This document shows, in pieces, positions 7,825 through 16,632 of a DNA stretch of 64,000 nt; the first letter of the stretch is position 1, and every line of letters starts with the position of its first letter. Under the pieces are notes generated by a model, which was given only the letters and a program-made list of their open reading frames with translations, was not told the DNA's origin and did no database searches. The position numbers and the translations under genes are program-made. The stretch lies in the NCBI GenBank assembly GCA_024998685.1, contig JACOEH010000017.1, positions 1 to 64,000 on the forward strand, read 5' to 3'. Origin of the DNA: Nitrospira sp. Lineage in GTDB: Bacteria; Nitrospirota; Nitrospiria; Nitrospirales; Nitrospiraceae.

Positions 7825-8618
7825 CTCCACAGACGGTGGATGTGGTTCATGATATGCCGGAAGCCGACGCGATGAATATTGGAGAGCTGAATGGATCGCC
7901 TCATGATCAGAACTTCGATGATAATCGGGTGCAAGAGGTGGGGGAGCTCCAGGCGATTCTGGAAGCACTGCTCTTCGTTTCTTCCGAACCGCTGTCCTTG
8001 GCGCGTCTTGTGACCGTGATGGGGAACGTGCCGAAGGTTGAAGTGGAAGCGGCGTTGCGAAATCTCGGTCAGGCGTTTGAGCAAGAAGAGCGCGGGGTTC
8101 GATTGGCCGTAGTAGCGGGGGGATACCGTCTTGTCACGAAGCAGGATTATGCTCCCTGGATCAAGCGGCTGGACAAGGCCAAAACAGCGGCAAAACTATC
8201 CAGATCCGCCCTGGAATCATTGGCGATTATTGCTTACAAACAACCGCTGGTACGGTCGGAGATCGAGGAAATCCGTGGGGTGGAAACATCCGGTGTATTG
8301 CGTACGCTGTTGGAACGAAAACTGGTGCGGATGGTCGGGCGCAAAGAAGTCCCCGGCCGTCCAATCATGTATGGGACGACCAAATTCTTCCTTGAGCATT
8401 TTGGCTTGAGCGATCTCGCGCAGCTGCCTCCCCTGCGGGAGTTCAAGGAATTGGGTGAGGCAGAACAATCACTCCTTCCGATGGACGGTGGAGACGTTTT
8501 ATCGGGGGAGGTGTCGATCGAAACGCTTGAGGCCGGTACGGAACCATCGGTGGATGGTGAATTCCAAACGTCTGTTCCTCTCGATGAGGTATTGGATCCT
8601 CTCCCGACCGTTCAGTAG
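7821..8618 (+). CDS. scpB: Segregation and condensation protein B
   Basis: A winged-helix dimer partner of ScpA. The start is taken at ATG 7821, preceded by GGAGGGGG and overlapping the scpA stop, rather than the in-frame ATG at 7809. The 265-residue product holds the typical first domain (LEALLFVSSEPLSLARLV) and the family signature SALESLAIIAYKQPLVRSEI followed by 'IRGVETSGVLRTLLERKLV' and 'GRPIMYGTTKFFLEHFGL'. The C-terminal tail of about 50 residues is acidic, low in complexity and probably unstructured. It works with SMC, which is not in this window. Confidence 0.95.
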   Translation: MTPQTVDVVHDMPEADAMNIGELNGSPHDQNFDDNRVQEVGELQAILEALLFVSSEPLSLARLVTVMGNVPKVEVEAALRNLGQAFEQEERGVRLAVVAGGYRLVTKQDYAPWIKRLDKAKTAAKLSRSALESLAIIAYKQPLVRSEIEEIRGVETSGVLRTLLERKLVRMVGRKEVPGRPIMYGTTKFFLEHFGLSDLAQLPPLREFKELGEAEQSLLPMDGGDVLSGEVSIETLEAGTEPSVDGEFQTSVPLDEVLDPLPTVQ

Positions 8619-8632
8619 ACAACAGAGGACGG

Positions 8633-9559
8633 CTAAGGAGTGGATTTTTTCCTGGATGGGGGATTCTTGAGGCGCTGGAGTTCGGCCTCCTGCTCGTCCA
8701 TCTTTTTCTGAAGCGCTTTCAGCTCTTCCTTGAAGGCTTGCAGGTCAGCCTCATTCTTCCCACCCAGCGATGTTTGGGCAGGAATCGATTGCAGCTGTTG
8801 TAGAACTGGCGCCGGCGCCGGCTGTGCGACGGGAGCGGAAGATGGAGGTGCCGCAAGCACTCTCGTCAGCAGTTGATAATCAATGGCCAGCGACCGATCT
8901 TCAGATTTTCCAATCCAACTCGACCGATCGTAGACATCAGGACGCAGGGCAGCCTCCGGTAGGAACGTCACCTCTCGGTCACGGAGACCATCTGTGTCCG
9001 GGAGCGGGCGCGGTTCCTTTTGGCTGGCGTTGGATTTTTTCCCTGGGCGATATCGGTACTGAGTCAAGGTGAAATGCAGTGATAAACCGTCCGCGAAGAG
9101 ATAGCCGGACGTGGTTTCTCTATTCTGCCCGACCTTTGACGACTGTGAAATTGCCGGAGTGGAATAGACATGAAATCCCACCTGTTGCTTAGGCGTCGCT
9201 TGAGCGAGGGCAGTGACAATGTGCGGGGTCAGGAACGCGATATCATCTTCGGAGAAGGTGCGAATATCGTTCAGGTTCGTTGACTTCAAGGCCTTGCCTA
9301 ATAGCAATAAAAGGCCGGTTTTTTCTTTTGTGTGTATACCACGCAAGATATCTGCAACGGTCGTCTCGGGCAATTTGATGGGATGTGCGGCTTGGAAAGA
9401 AGTGTCAGACACACTCTCAAGGAATACCGTGCCAAGGGCTGTCTCGTGAATGGGTGTGGTTGGGCGAGGGCCGACGCAACCGATGGCCATGAGAACAAGG
9501 CTGCTCAGCATGGGAAGGCTCAAAGCCAATGCAAAAGAAGAACGTCGAGTAAAATTCAT
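8633..9559 (-). CDS. Putative lipoprotein with C-terminal coiled coil, unknown function
   Basis: A 308-residue product if ATG 9559 is used; the frame extends to a GTG at 9586. The N-terminus is a signal sequence (RRSSFALALSLPMLSSLVL) with a lipobox-like AIGC at Cys28. The middle (about 40-230) has no family I recognise; it contains 'YLFADGLSLHFTLTQYRYRP' and 'DYQLLTRVL'. Residues about 235-262 are Pro/Ala-rich, and the last 45 form a charged coiled coil (KEELKALQKKMDEQEAELQR). It is convergent with scpB. Probably a membrane-anchored envelope protein; no function is claimed. Confidence 0.55.
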   Translation of the reverse strand: MNFTRRSSFALALSLPMLSSLVLMAIGCVGPRPTTPIHETALGTVFLESVSDTSFQAAHPIKLPETTVADILRGIHTKEKTGLLLLLGKALKSTNLNDIRTFSEDDIAFLTPHIVTALAQATPKQQVGFHVYSTPAISQSSKVGQNRETTSGYLFADGLSLHFTLTQYRYRPGKKSNASQKEPRPLPDTDGLRDREVTFLPEAALRPDVYDRSSWIGKSEDRSLAIDYQLLTRVLAAPPSSAPVAQPAPAPVLQQLQSIPAQTSLGGKNEADLQAFKEELKALQKKMDEQEAELQRLKNPPSRKKSTP

Positions 9560-9586
9560 GATGTTGTGTTGCTGAGTTACGCTCAC

Positions 9587-10301
9587 GGGACGCGTAGTGT
9601 AACAGGAATATCCGGAGAAAACAAAAAAGACAATTCCTCAGCTTTCCTCCTCTTCTCACTCCTACAGTTTCGTATAGTTCAGTTTTCTCGGCATGCCTCA
9701 GGTCAAAATGGTGTAATCCTTGTCTGCCTGGAATTGGTGACAACATCGTCGTCCTACTACAGAATCGGGAGTCCGAAAGATCTTGCGGGATACCTGGAAT
9801 CATGGGAAATGCATGATGTGGAAATTGGAAACGCAGAGAAAGCAGTGCGGGTGTCAACTAAGGAATATCCAGCCGGAATTGTTTTTTGCTTATTTTCTAG
9901 GGAAGTTCATCCGTGTAAGTTCAAGAAGGACCATTGACGGCAGCAATGCTGAATGTATACAATCTTGTCGCCTACGGAGAGAATAAGTTGTAATGGTAAT
10001 TAGGCGAAAGTGGAGCCGCAAATCACTTGCCAGTGTCCTTTCTGTACCACGCGCGTTACACGTAAACATCCTCCCTCGGTCTTCGCTAGGTAGTTCAGAA
10101 AGTTCCACTGACTTCTTGACGTTCCATAAAGAAAGGAGGAGATGGCTCCGTTACGAGTAGGTCATTCGGCGTAACGCCGCGCAATAGTCGGAAACTCCGA
10201 GACTAATGCCAGGCAGCCGATCGTTTCGGAATAGATTCTAAGCAAAATAAGCATCAACCGGAAGTTTGCAACTCACGGCATACGAAAAGGAGTGATGCAA
10301 C
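9587..10301 (+). other. Gene-free stretch upstream of urtA
   Basis: About 715 bases with no convincing gene. Frames that cross it have poor composition and overlap the lipoprotein gene. It contains the candidate promoter at 9934-9961 and, from 10128, GAAAGGAGGAG followed by a ten-codon frame starting ATGGCTCCG at 10142. That short frame could be a leader peptide, but nothing else supports it. The long distance suggests a regulated 5' region for the urea locus. Confidence 0.5.
9934..9961 (+). promoter_or_regulatory. Candidate sigma-70 promoter upstream of urtA
   Basis: TTGACG (9934-9939) and TATACA (9956-9961) are separated by 16 bases. It would give a leader of about 335 bases before urtA. 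Consensus match only. Confidence 0.4.
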
Positions 10302-11669
10302 ATGGACAAGAAACCACCACAGGATTCACAGAACGTCACGGAAGCGGGGGCTCCTACCGAGACTGGAACATCGCGTAGAGAATTCCTCGGACAGAGCGGG
10401 CGCATGGCGGCAGGAGTCGGTGTCGCGGCGCTACTGGGAAATCTAGGTAACTATGCCTTGTCCTATGCGGCCGGTGGTCCTCCGATCAAGATCGGCGTGT
10501 TGCATTCACTGAGCGGCACGATGGCCATCAGCGAAGTCTCGTTGCGGGATGTTGTGCTGATGGCGGTCGAAGAAATCAATAAGGCGGGCGGCGTCATGGG
10601 ACGGCAGATCGAAGCCAAGGTCGTCGATCCCGCGTCGAATTGGGACTTGTTCGCTGAAAAGGCCAAGCAGCTCCTTTTGGAAGATAAGGTGTCGGTGGTG
10701 TTCGGCTGTTGGACATCGGTCAGCCGGAAATCCGTGCTGCCGGTTTTTGAGAAGAACAACGGGCTGCTCTTCTATCCTGTCCAATACGAGGGTGAAGAAT
10801 GCTCACGCAACGTGTTCTATACCGGGGCGGCGGTCAATCAACAGGCGGCACCCGCGGTGGAATACTTGATGAGCCCCGAAGGGGGAAACTACAAGAAGTT
10901 TTATCTCTTAGGCACCGACTACGTGTATCCTCGCACGACGAACAAGATTCTGCGTGCCATGCTGTTGGCAAAGAAAGTGCCTGCCGCCAACATCGAAGAA
11001 GAATACACGCCGTTCCATCACCAGGACTATCAAACCATCTGCGGCAAGATCAAGAAGTTTGCCGCGGGTGGCGGAGCTGCCGTCGTCAGCACCATCAATG
11101 GCGACAGCAATGTGCCGTTCTATAAGGAATTCGGCAATCAGGGACTGCGCGCGGAAGATGCGCCGATCATGGCGTTCAGCGTCGCCGAGGACGAACTGCG
11201 CGGGATGGATACCAGCGCGCTCGTCGGACATTTGGCGGCCTGGAACTACTATCAAAGCGTGGATACGCCACAAAACAAGAAGTTCGTGGCGAACTTCAAG
11301 GCCTATTGCAAGAGGAACAATCTGCCGGATGGAGAAAACCGAGTCACCGACGACCCGATCGAAGCCGCGTATTTCGGCGTCTATGTGTGGAAACAGGCGG
11401 TTGAAAAGGCTGGTTCTCCTGAGGTGGACAAAGTCCGCAAAGCCGTCTATGGGCAAAAGTTCTTGGCCCCCGGCGGCCAGATCATGATGGATGAAGCCAA
11501 CCAACACACGCATAAACCGGTGCTGATCGGAGAAATCCTGAAGAATGGTCAATTTAAGACCATTTGGCGATCCAAAGGATTGGTGAAGCCGGAACCGTGG
11601 AGTGAGTATACAAATCCTGACAAGGGCTGCGATTGGATTAATCATCAAGGGACTTATCAAAAGAAATAA
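10302..11669 (+). CDS. urtA: Urea ABC transporter, periplasmic substrate-binding protein
   Basis: A 455-residue type I periplasmic binding protein of the urea/amide branch. It begins with a twin-arginine leader (SRREFLGQSGRMAAG, RR at 25-26, hydrophobic stretch to about residue 55). The mature part starts 'IKIGVLHSLSGTMAISE' and contains the UrtA-type motif 'LLFYPVQYEGEECSRNVFYTG', then 'YFLGTDYVYPRTTNK'-like text and 'NGDSNVPFYKEF'. Ribosome-binding site AAAAGGAG sits before ATG 10302. It delivers urea to the UrtBC permease encoded next. The same leader type recurs on ureB in this locus. Confidence 0.95.
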   Translation: MDKKPPQDSQNVTEAGAPTETGTSRREFLGQSGRMAAGVGVAALLGNLGNYALSYAAGGPPIKIGVLHSLSGTMAISEVSLRDVVLMAVEEINKAGGVMGRQIEAKVVDPASNWDLFAEKAKQLLLEDKVSVVFGCWTSVSRKSVLPVFEKNNGLLFYPVQYEGEECSRNVFYTGAAVNQQAAPAVEYLMSPEGGNYKKFYLLGTDYVYPRTTNKILRAMLLAKKVPAANIEEEYTPFHHQDYQTICGKIKKFAAGGGAAVVSTINGDSNVPFYKEFGNQGLRAEDAPIMAFSVAEDELRGMDTSALVGHLAAWNYYQSVDTPQNKKFVANFKAYCKRNNLPDGENRVTDDPIEAAYFGVYVWKQAVEKAGSPEVDKVRKAVYGQKFLAPGGQIMMDEANQHTHKPVLIGEILKNGQFKTIWRSKGLVKPEPWSEYTNPDKGCDWINHQGTYQKK

Positions 11670-11820
11670 GACTGGGATGCATGGCAGTATCCCGGTTTCA
11701 CGGATCGTCCTGACGATGGACACTGCCGGCAGGTAACAGGCCGGAATCTCTTATGGCGGTAAGGTTCCAGCGTGCCTGCCAGCAGTGTCTCGTCGCCAAA
11801 GTCATCGTAGGAGGTAGTTG

Positions 11821-13401
11821 GTGATAAGTCTGGCAAGGACCCCGAAGAAACTACTGGCACTCGTTCCGTTCGTCTTTTTATCTCTAGGAATGGGTCTACA
11901 GCCAGCACTGGCAGTTGACGAGCCAGAACAGACAGATTCGGCTACTCGTCCGTCTGGCGATCCAATAGAGCAAGCACTCATCGATCTTAAGGGCGAGGAT
12001 GCAGCCGCCCGCAACAAGGCAGCGGAGGTCCTTATCGAGAAGGGGGACGCAAGTCTTATCCCGCGACTCGATGAAATCCGTGAGATGGGCGGCCGTGCCG
12101 TTCGGCAAGCGGTTAAGCCGGTTGTCGATGTCCTCAAAAATCGAGCTAATCTGGCGAGCGATTCCCCAGATTCCAGGCGATCGGCTGCCTCAGATCTCGC
12201 CTCAACGGGGCGAAAGGAGGCCATTCCTTATCTCAAGCAGGCGGCTGAGAAGGAGCAGGTCTGGTGGGTTCGATACACTATGGAAGAGTCGCGGCACTTT
12301 CTTGAGCTAAACTCTGGGGATCCTGCCGTCCAGCTGGAGGCTGTCAAGAAGTTGGGAGAGTTACGAAGCCTGAACAGCGTAACCGCGTTGAAGGAGCTGG
12401 TCGAAGCGGCTCAACAGGCTGATGCAACTGATCAACAGAAAATACTGGCGGCTGCGGCTGAAGCCGCCATAGATCGGATCGAGTCTTGGTCATCATGGGC
12501 GAGCGCCATTGAGACGCTCTTCAGAGGAATCAGTCTCAGTTCTATTCTCTTGATCATGTCCCTTGGTCTGGCCATCGTCTTCGGCTTGATGGGTGTGATC
12601 AACATGGCGCACGGCGAGTTGATGATGATCGGCGCGTATGCCACCTTCATCACGCAACAGGCGTTCATCGCTTGGTTGTCTCCCGATGTTTTTGATTGGT
12701 ACTTCCCTGTGGCATTACCTGTCGCCTTTCTGTCGGCTGCTCTGTTCGGATGGGTACTCGAGGCCACCGTGATTCGCTTTCTCTACGGGCGATTGCTCGA
12801 GACGTTGTTAGCGACGTGGGGCGTGAGCTTAATCTTGATGCAAGCAGCCCGAGTGTACTTCGGCGATCTGACGGCAGTCATTGCTCCCGGTGCGCTGCGC
12901 GGTGGAGCACAGGTAATGGTCGGAGTCTATCTTCCCTACAATCGGATTTTTATCATCGTACTATCGATCATCTGTGTCATGGGGATTTACTTTTTGCTCT
13001 TCCGATCGAATCTCGGAATTCGGGTACGGTCGGTCACGCAGAATCGCAATATGAGTGCCTGTCTCGGCATCCCGACCAGAAAGGTCGATTCCTACACCTT
13101 TGCCTTTGCGTCGGGATTGGCCGGCATTGCGGGCTGGGCGCTCACAATGGTGGGGAATGTCGATCCTGGACTCGGGCAAAACTATATTGTCGACGCCTTC
13201 ATGGTTGTGGTGACGGGAGGGGTCGGAAAGCTCGCTGGGACGATCTGGGCGTCCTTAGGAATCGGGGGGCTGAACAAACTGATCGAGCCGGTGAGTGGAG
13301 CGGTCTACGGAAAGGTCTTTGTCCTAGTCGGTGTGATTTTATTCCTGCAGTGGCGGCCGCAGGGTCTATTCGCCGCGAAAGGACGTAGCGCCGATGCCTG
13401 A
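11821..13401 (+). CDS. urtB: Urea ABC transporter, permease UrtB
   Basis: GTG 11821 is preferred to TTG 11818 because AGGAGG at 11809-11814 is better spaced. The 526-residue protein has a signal peptide, an N-terminal extracytoplasmic HEAT-like helical region (about 45-215, with units such as 'GDASLIPRLDEIREMG'), and then a LivH-type permease from about residue 225 (LIMSLGLAIVFGLMGVINMAHGE, 'NMSACLGIPTRKVDSYTFA'). The N-terminal region is normal for UrtB and sets it apart from amino-acid permeases. It forms the inner-membrane channel with UrtC, whose gene it overlaps by 8 bases. Confidence 0.93.
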   Translation: MISLARTPKKLLALVPFVFLSLGMGLQPALAVDEPEQTDSATRPSGDPIEQALIDLKGEDAAARNKAAEVLIEKGDASLIPRLDEIREMGGRAVRQAVKPVVDVLKNRANLASDSPDSRRSAASDLASTGRKEAIPYLKQAAEKEQVWWVRYTMEESRHFLELNSGDPAVQLEAVKKLGELRSLNSVTALKELVEAAQQADATDQQKILAAAAEAAIDRIESWSSWASAIETLFRGISLSSILLIMSLGLAIVFGLMGVINMAHGELMMIGAYATFITQQAFIAWLSPDVFDWYFPVALPVAFLSAALFGWVLEATVIRFLYGRLLETLLATWGVSLILMQAARVYFGDLTAVIAPGALRGGAQVMVGVYLPYNRIFIIVLSIICVMGIYFLLFRSNLGIRVRSVTQNRNMSACLGIPTRKVDSYTFAFASGLAGIAGWALTMVGNVDPGLGQNYIVDAFMVVVTGGVGKLAGTIWASLGIGGLNKLIEPVSGAVYGKVFVLVGVILFLQWRPQGLFAAKGRSADA

Positions 13402-14527
13402 GCCCGTTGCATCGCAACAGAACAGTCGTGAAACGGTAACCTTCTATTTGTTGGGATTCATTTTTCTGATCGTCCTACCCCTGCTGAATGTTATGCCTTC
13501 GGAAGATTCCTGGTTGCACGTCTCGGATTTCAGGCTTAATCAATTTGGAAAATTTTTGGCTTTCGCAGTTTTGGCGCTTGGACTTGACCTGATCTGGGGC
13601 TATTGCGGCGTCCTGAGTCTAGGTCAGGGGGTGTTTTTCGGATTCGGCGCCTACTGTATGGGTATGTATCTGTCGCTGCAGATCGGAAAGGAAAGTGTGT
13701 ACGGAAGCGAACTACCGGACTTCATGGTCTGGACCCAGGTCAAGGAGTTGCCTCTCTTTTGGTATCCATTCAAGAGTTTTATTGGCGGCTTCTTCGGGGC
13801 GATGCTTGTCCCGATGCTCTTCGCGGCAATATTTGGATTTCTGGCGTTCCGTAGCAGGATCAAAGGGGTGTATTTTGCCATCATCACGCAGGCGTTGGCA
13901 TTTGCGGCCTGGCTGGTCTTCAATCGGAATGAGACGCGGCTCGGTGGAACCAATGGATTGACGGATTTTAAGCAATTGCTCGGCTTTCGGCTTTCCGATC
14001 CATCGACGCAACGGGGGCTGTATATTTTGACGGTCCTGGCTCTTGCCTCCTCCTACATGCTGTGTCGTTGGATCGTCGCATCGCGTGCAGGAAAAGTGCT
14101 GATCGCGATACGCGACAGCGAATCACGAGTCACATTTTCAGGGTACACTCCCTGGATGTACAAACTTTTTGTGTTTGTCGTGGCGGCAGGACTCGCGGGA
14201 TTGTCGGGAATGCTGTATGTGCCGCAGGTCGGCATCATTACACCGGCACAGATCGGGGTCTTGCCGTCGCTTGAGGTGGTCATCTGGGTGGCGGTCGGCG
14301 GTCGTGGCACGTTGATCGGGGCAATTCTTGGCGCAGTGGCCGTGAACTATGGTCGCAGCGTGTTGACCAACTATTTCCCGGAGGCGTGGCCGTTTATTCT
14401 AGGCGGGCTCTTCGTGGTCGTGGTGACGATGTTCCCGGATGGACTCGTGGGAATGATTCGGAAATTGAGCGAGCGGAAGAAGACGCACACGCCTCTGATC
14501 AAGGCGGAAGGGAGTACTGCGGCGTGA
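13394..14527 (+). CDS. urtC: Urea ABC transporter, permease UrtC
   Basis: A 377-residue LivM-type permease with about nine membrane helices. Landmarks are 'FAVLALGLDLIWGYCGVLSL' and 'GQGVFFGFGAYCMGMYL' near residues 55-95, 'GVYFAIITQALAFAAWL' near 160, the cytoplasmic coupling loop 'IAIRDSESRVTFSGY' that meets the ATPases, and 'LEVVIWVAVGGRGTLIGAI' near 300. It overlaps urtB by 8 bases and its stop overlaps the GTG of urtD, which fits tight co-translation of the importer. Confidence 0.93.
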   Translation: MPEPVASQQNSRETVTFYLLGFIFLIVLPLLNVMPSEDSWLHVSDFRLNQFGKFLAFAVLALGLDLIWGYCGVLSLGQGVFFGFGAYCMGMYLSLQIGKESVYGSELPDFMVWTQVKELPLFWYPFKSFIGGFFGAMLVPMLFAAIFGFLAFRSRIKGVYFAIITQALAFAAWLVFNRNETRLGGTNGLTDFKQLLGFRLSDPSTQRGLYILTVLALASSYMLCRWIVASRAGKVLIAIRDSESRVTFSGYTPWMYKLFVFVVAAGLAGLSGMLYVPQVGIITPAQIGVLPSLEVVIWVAVGGRGTLIGAILGAVAVNYGRSVLTNYFPEAWPFILGGLFVVVVTMFPDGLVGMIRKLSERKKTHTPLIKAEGSTAA

Positions 14528-15288
14528 CGGACAGAGACCTGATTCTGAACTGCGAGAACGTGGTCGTCGACTACGACGGATTCAAAGCGCTGAACAATTG
14601 CAACTTCAGTGTCTACTATAACGAGCTCCGTGTCGTGATCGGGCCGAATGGAGCCGGGAAGACCACCTTGCTCGATGTGATCTGTGGGAAAACCAAACCG
14701 ACCTCGGGAAAGGTCGTTTTCGGCAAAGGCATCAATTTGGTCGGAAAGAACGCGGAGGATATCGCGAAGCTGGGGGTCGGCCGAAAGTTTCAAGCTCCTT
14801 CGGTCTATAGCAACTTATCGGTCTGGCAGAACTTGGATCTTTCGGTGAAGCGGGCAAGCAAGGGGGTCTTTCCAACATTGATGGGACGGTCGTCACCGGC
14901 GGAGCGAGAACGCATCGATGAGGTGTTGAAAACCATAGGATTATCGGACCATGCCCATGACCGTGCCGGCTCCATGTCGCATGGCCAAAAACAATGGTTA
15001 GAGATCGGCATGGTCATCCTACAAGACCCTTCGCTTCTGTTGGTCGATGAACCGGTCGCCGGGATGAGTGATAAGGAAACGGAACAGACCGGTCGATTGT
15101 TGACCGCGCTGTCGGAAAAACAGGCGATCGTCGTGATCGAGCATGACATGGACTTTGTGAGACAGATCGCGCGCATCGTCACGGTATTGGCGGAAGGAAC
15201 GGTTATCTGTGAAGGGACAGTGGAGACCGTTCAAGCAAATGACCGTGTACGAGAAATCTATTTAGGGCGGGCAAAAGTTGCGCACTAG
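14524..15288 (+). CDS. urtD: Urea ABC transporter, ATP-binding protein UrtD
   Basis: The GTG at 14524 overlaps the urtC stop (GTGA) and directly precedes conserved UrtD sequence; the open frame further upstream lies inside urtC and is rejected as start. The 254-residue ATPase has Walker A GPNGAGKTTLLD, the Q-loop region 'GVGRKFQAPSVYSNLSV', signature MSHGQKQWLEI (the UrtD-typical variant of LSGGQ), Walker B LLLVDEPVAGM and the switch His in 'VVIEHDMDFV'. It powers urea import with UrtE. Confidence 0.95.
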   Translation: MTDRDLILNCENVVVDYDGFKALNNCNFSVYYNELRVVIGPNGAGKTTLLDVICGKTKPTSGKVVFGKGINLVGKNAEDIAKLGVGRKFQAPSVYSNLSVWQNLDLSVKRASKGVFPTLMGRSSPAERERIDEVLKTIGLSDHAHDRAGSMSHGQKQWLEIGMVILQDPSLLLVDEPVAGMSDKETEQTGRLLTALSEKQAIVVIEHDMDFVRQIARIVTVLAEGTVICEGTVETVQANDRVREIYLGRAKVAH

Positions 15289-15312
15289 GTAGGAAACGGA
15301 GCCGAGTCGAGT

Positions 15313-16047
15313 ATGGCACAAGAAGCGAAACGTTTAACGCTGGCGCTTGAGAACGTCAATGCCTACTACGGCGAAAGCCATATTTTACGCAACGTCTCTT
15401 TTACCATCGAGCCGGGAGAAGTCGCTTGTCTCATGGGAAGAAACGGGGTCGGCAAGACGACCACGTTGAAAACGCTGACGGGGTTGCTCCCCGTACGTGG
15501 AGGGAAGATCACCTTCGATGGTGCCGATATCACTCATGATCGTACGGATCTACGGGCGAGGAAGGGGCTGGCATATGTTCCGCAAGGCCGAGAGATCATT
15601 CCCCACTTGACGGTGCATCAGAACCTGCTGCTCGGCTACTGGAACCGTCCTTCCATCAACGGAGATGTTTCTGAACAAGAGGCGTTCGATGAAGTCTATC
15701 ATCTCTTTCCGAAGTTGACCCAAATTCTCCATAGGCCTGGGGGTGTGCTCAGCGGAGGTGAGCAACAGCAGCTGGCGATCGGAAGAGCGATCTTGTCTAG
15801 CCCGAAGCTTCTTCTTTTGGACGAGCCGACGGAAGGGATTCAGCCGTCAATTGTCGACCAGATAGAAGATGTCATCATCGGATTCAAAAATTCACGCCGC
15901 TTCGCGATTCTGTTGGTGGAACAAGGGCTCCACTTTGCCGCGCGACTGGCCGAGAAGTACGTCGTGATGGCCAAGGGAGCAGTGATGGCGCAGGGTAAGA
16001 GCACGGAGTTGAATGCCGACATGGTGAGGCAACATTTGACGGTATAA
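15313..16047 (+). CDS. urtE: Urea ABC transporter, ATP-binding protein UrtE
   Basis: A 244-residue LivF-type ATPase, 24 bases after urtD. Walker A GRNGVGKTTTLKTLTG, 'LAYVPQGREIIPHLTV' after the Q-loop, signature LSGGEQQQLAIGRA, Walker B LLLLDEPTEGIQPSIV and 'ILLVEQGLHFA' are all intact. It is the last importer gene. A 141-base AT-rich gap with its own promoter-like sequence follows before ureA, so urease could be expressed separately from the importer. Confidence 0.95.
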   Translation: MAQEAKRLTLALENVNAYYGESHILRNVSFTIEPGEVACLMGRNGVGKTTTLKTLTGLLPVRGGKITFDGADITHDRTDLRARKGLAYVPQGREIIPHLTVHQNLLLGYWNRPSINGDVSEQEAFDEVYHLFPKLTQILHRPGGVLSGGEQQQLAIGRAILSSPKLLLLDEPTEGIQPSIVDQIEDVIIGFKNSRRFAILLVEQGLHFAARLAEKYVVMAKGAVMAQGKSTELNADMVRQHLTV

Positions 16048-16102
16048 AGTGAAGCCTGGCTGGACACACCCCGCCGTTTTGTAGTAAAAATCTTTGCTTT
16101 CA

Positions 16103-16130
16103 TTAACAGCTAATGAATTCATAATATAAG
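16103..16130 (+). promoter_or_regulatory. Candidate promoter upstream of ureA
   Basis: In the AT-rich gap after urtE, TTAACA (16103-16108) and TATAAG (16125-16130) are 16 bases apart, about 60 bases before ureA. Consensus match only; it would allow separate transcription of the urease genes. Confidence 0.4.
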
Positions 16131-16188
16131 ACATTGATTTCATTTATGAAGCTCGCCATAGTCACAGTCTTTTAAAGAGGAGGTCTTT

Positions 16189-16491
16189 ATGCGTCTAAGT
16201 CCGAGAGAACAGGACAAGCTGATGATTTACGTCGCGGCGCAGCTCGCGGCTGATCGCAAGAAGCGCGGCCTCAAGCTGAATCACCCTGAGGCGGTGGCCT
16301 TCCTGACGGCTGCAGTGTTGGAGGGGATTCGAGACGGAAAATCTGTGGCAGAACTCATGACCTACGGGACCCAGATACTGTCGCGTAAGGATGTGATGCC
16401 TGGTGTTCCGGAGATGATTCCTAATTTCCAAGTCGAAGGGACTTTTCCCGATGGGACGAAGCTCGTGACCGTTCACAATCCCATTCCTTAG
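16189..16491 (+). CDS. ureA: Urease subunit gamma
   Basis: A complete 100-residue UreA of normal length. It shows the family start [20 protein letters not shown], '[17 protein letters not shown]', '[20 protein letters not shown]' and the end 'TVHNPIP'. Ribosome-binding site AGAGGAGG precedes ATG 16189. UreA packs with UreB and UreC into the (ABC)3 urease. Unlike UreB here, it has no signal sequence. Confidence 0.97.
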   Translation: MRLSPREQDKLMIYVAAQLAADRKKRGLKLNHPEAVAFLTAAVLEGIRDGKSVAELMTYGTQILSRKDVMPGVPEMIPNFQVEGTFPDGTKLVTVHNPIP

Positions 16492-16632
16492 GTGTACGTA
16501 CATGCGACCGACTCTACATGAGGAAGTTGAGGAGGGTACTCCTGGCATAGGAAGGATGCATGAGGAGATGATGAAGAATCGTTTCTGCTGATGGTATGAC
16601 CAACACCGCGCACGAAAAGGAGCGAGGGTAAC

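Noticed and set aside
9332..9937. 201-residue plus-strand frame
   Set aside because: It overlaps the 5' half of the minus-strand lipoprotein gene, has poor composition and no ribosome-binding site or domain.
10908..11723. 271-residue minus-strand frame
   Set aside because: Shadow of urtA, which is certain; no motif or ribosome-binding site.
11821..12480. UrtB N-terminal helical region taken as a novel fusion
   Set aside because: A long extracytoplasmic N-terminus is normal for the UrtB family.
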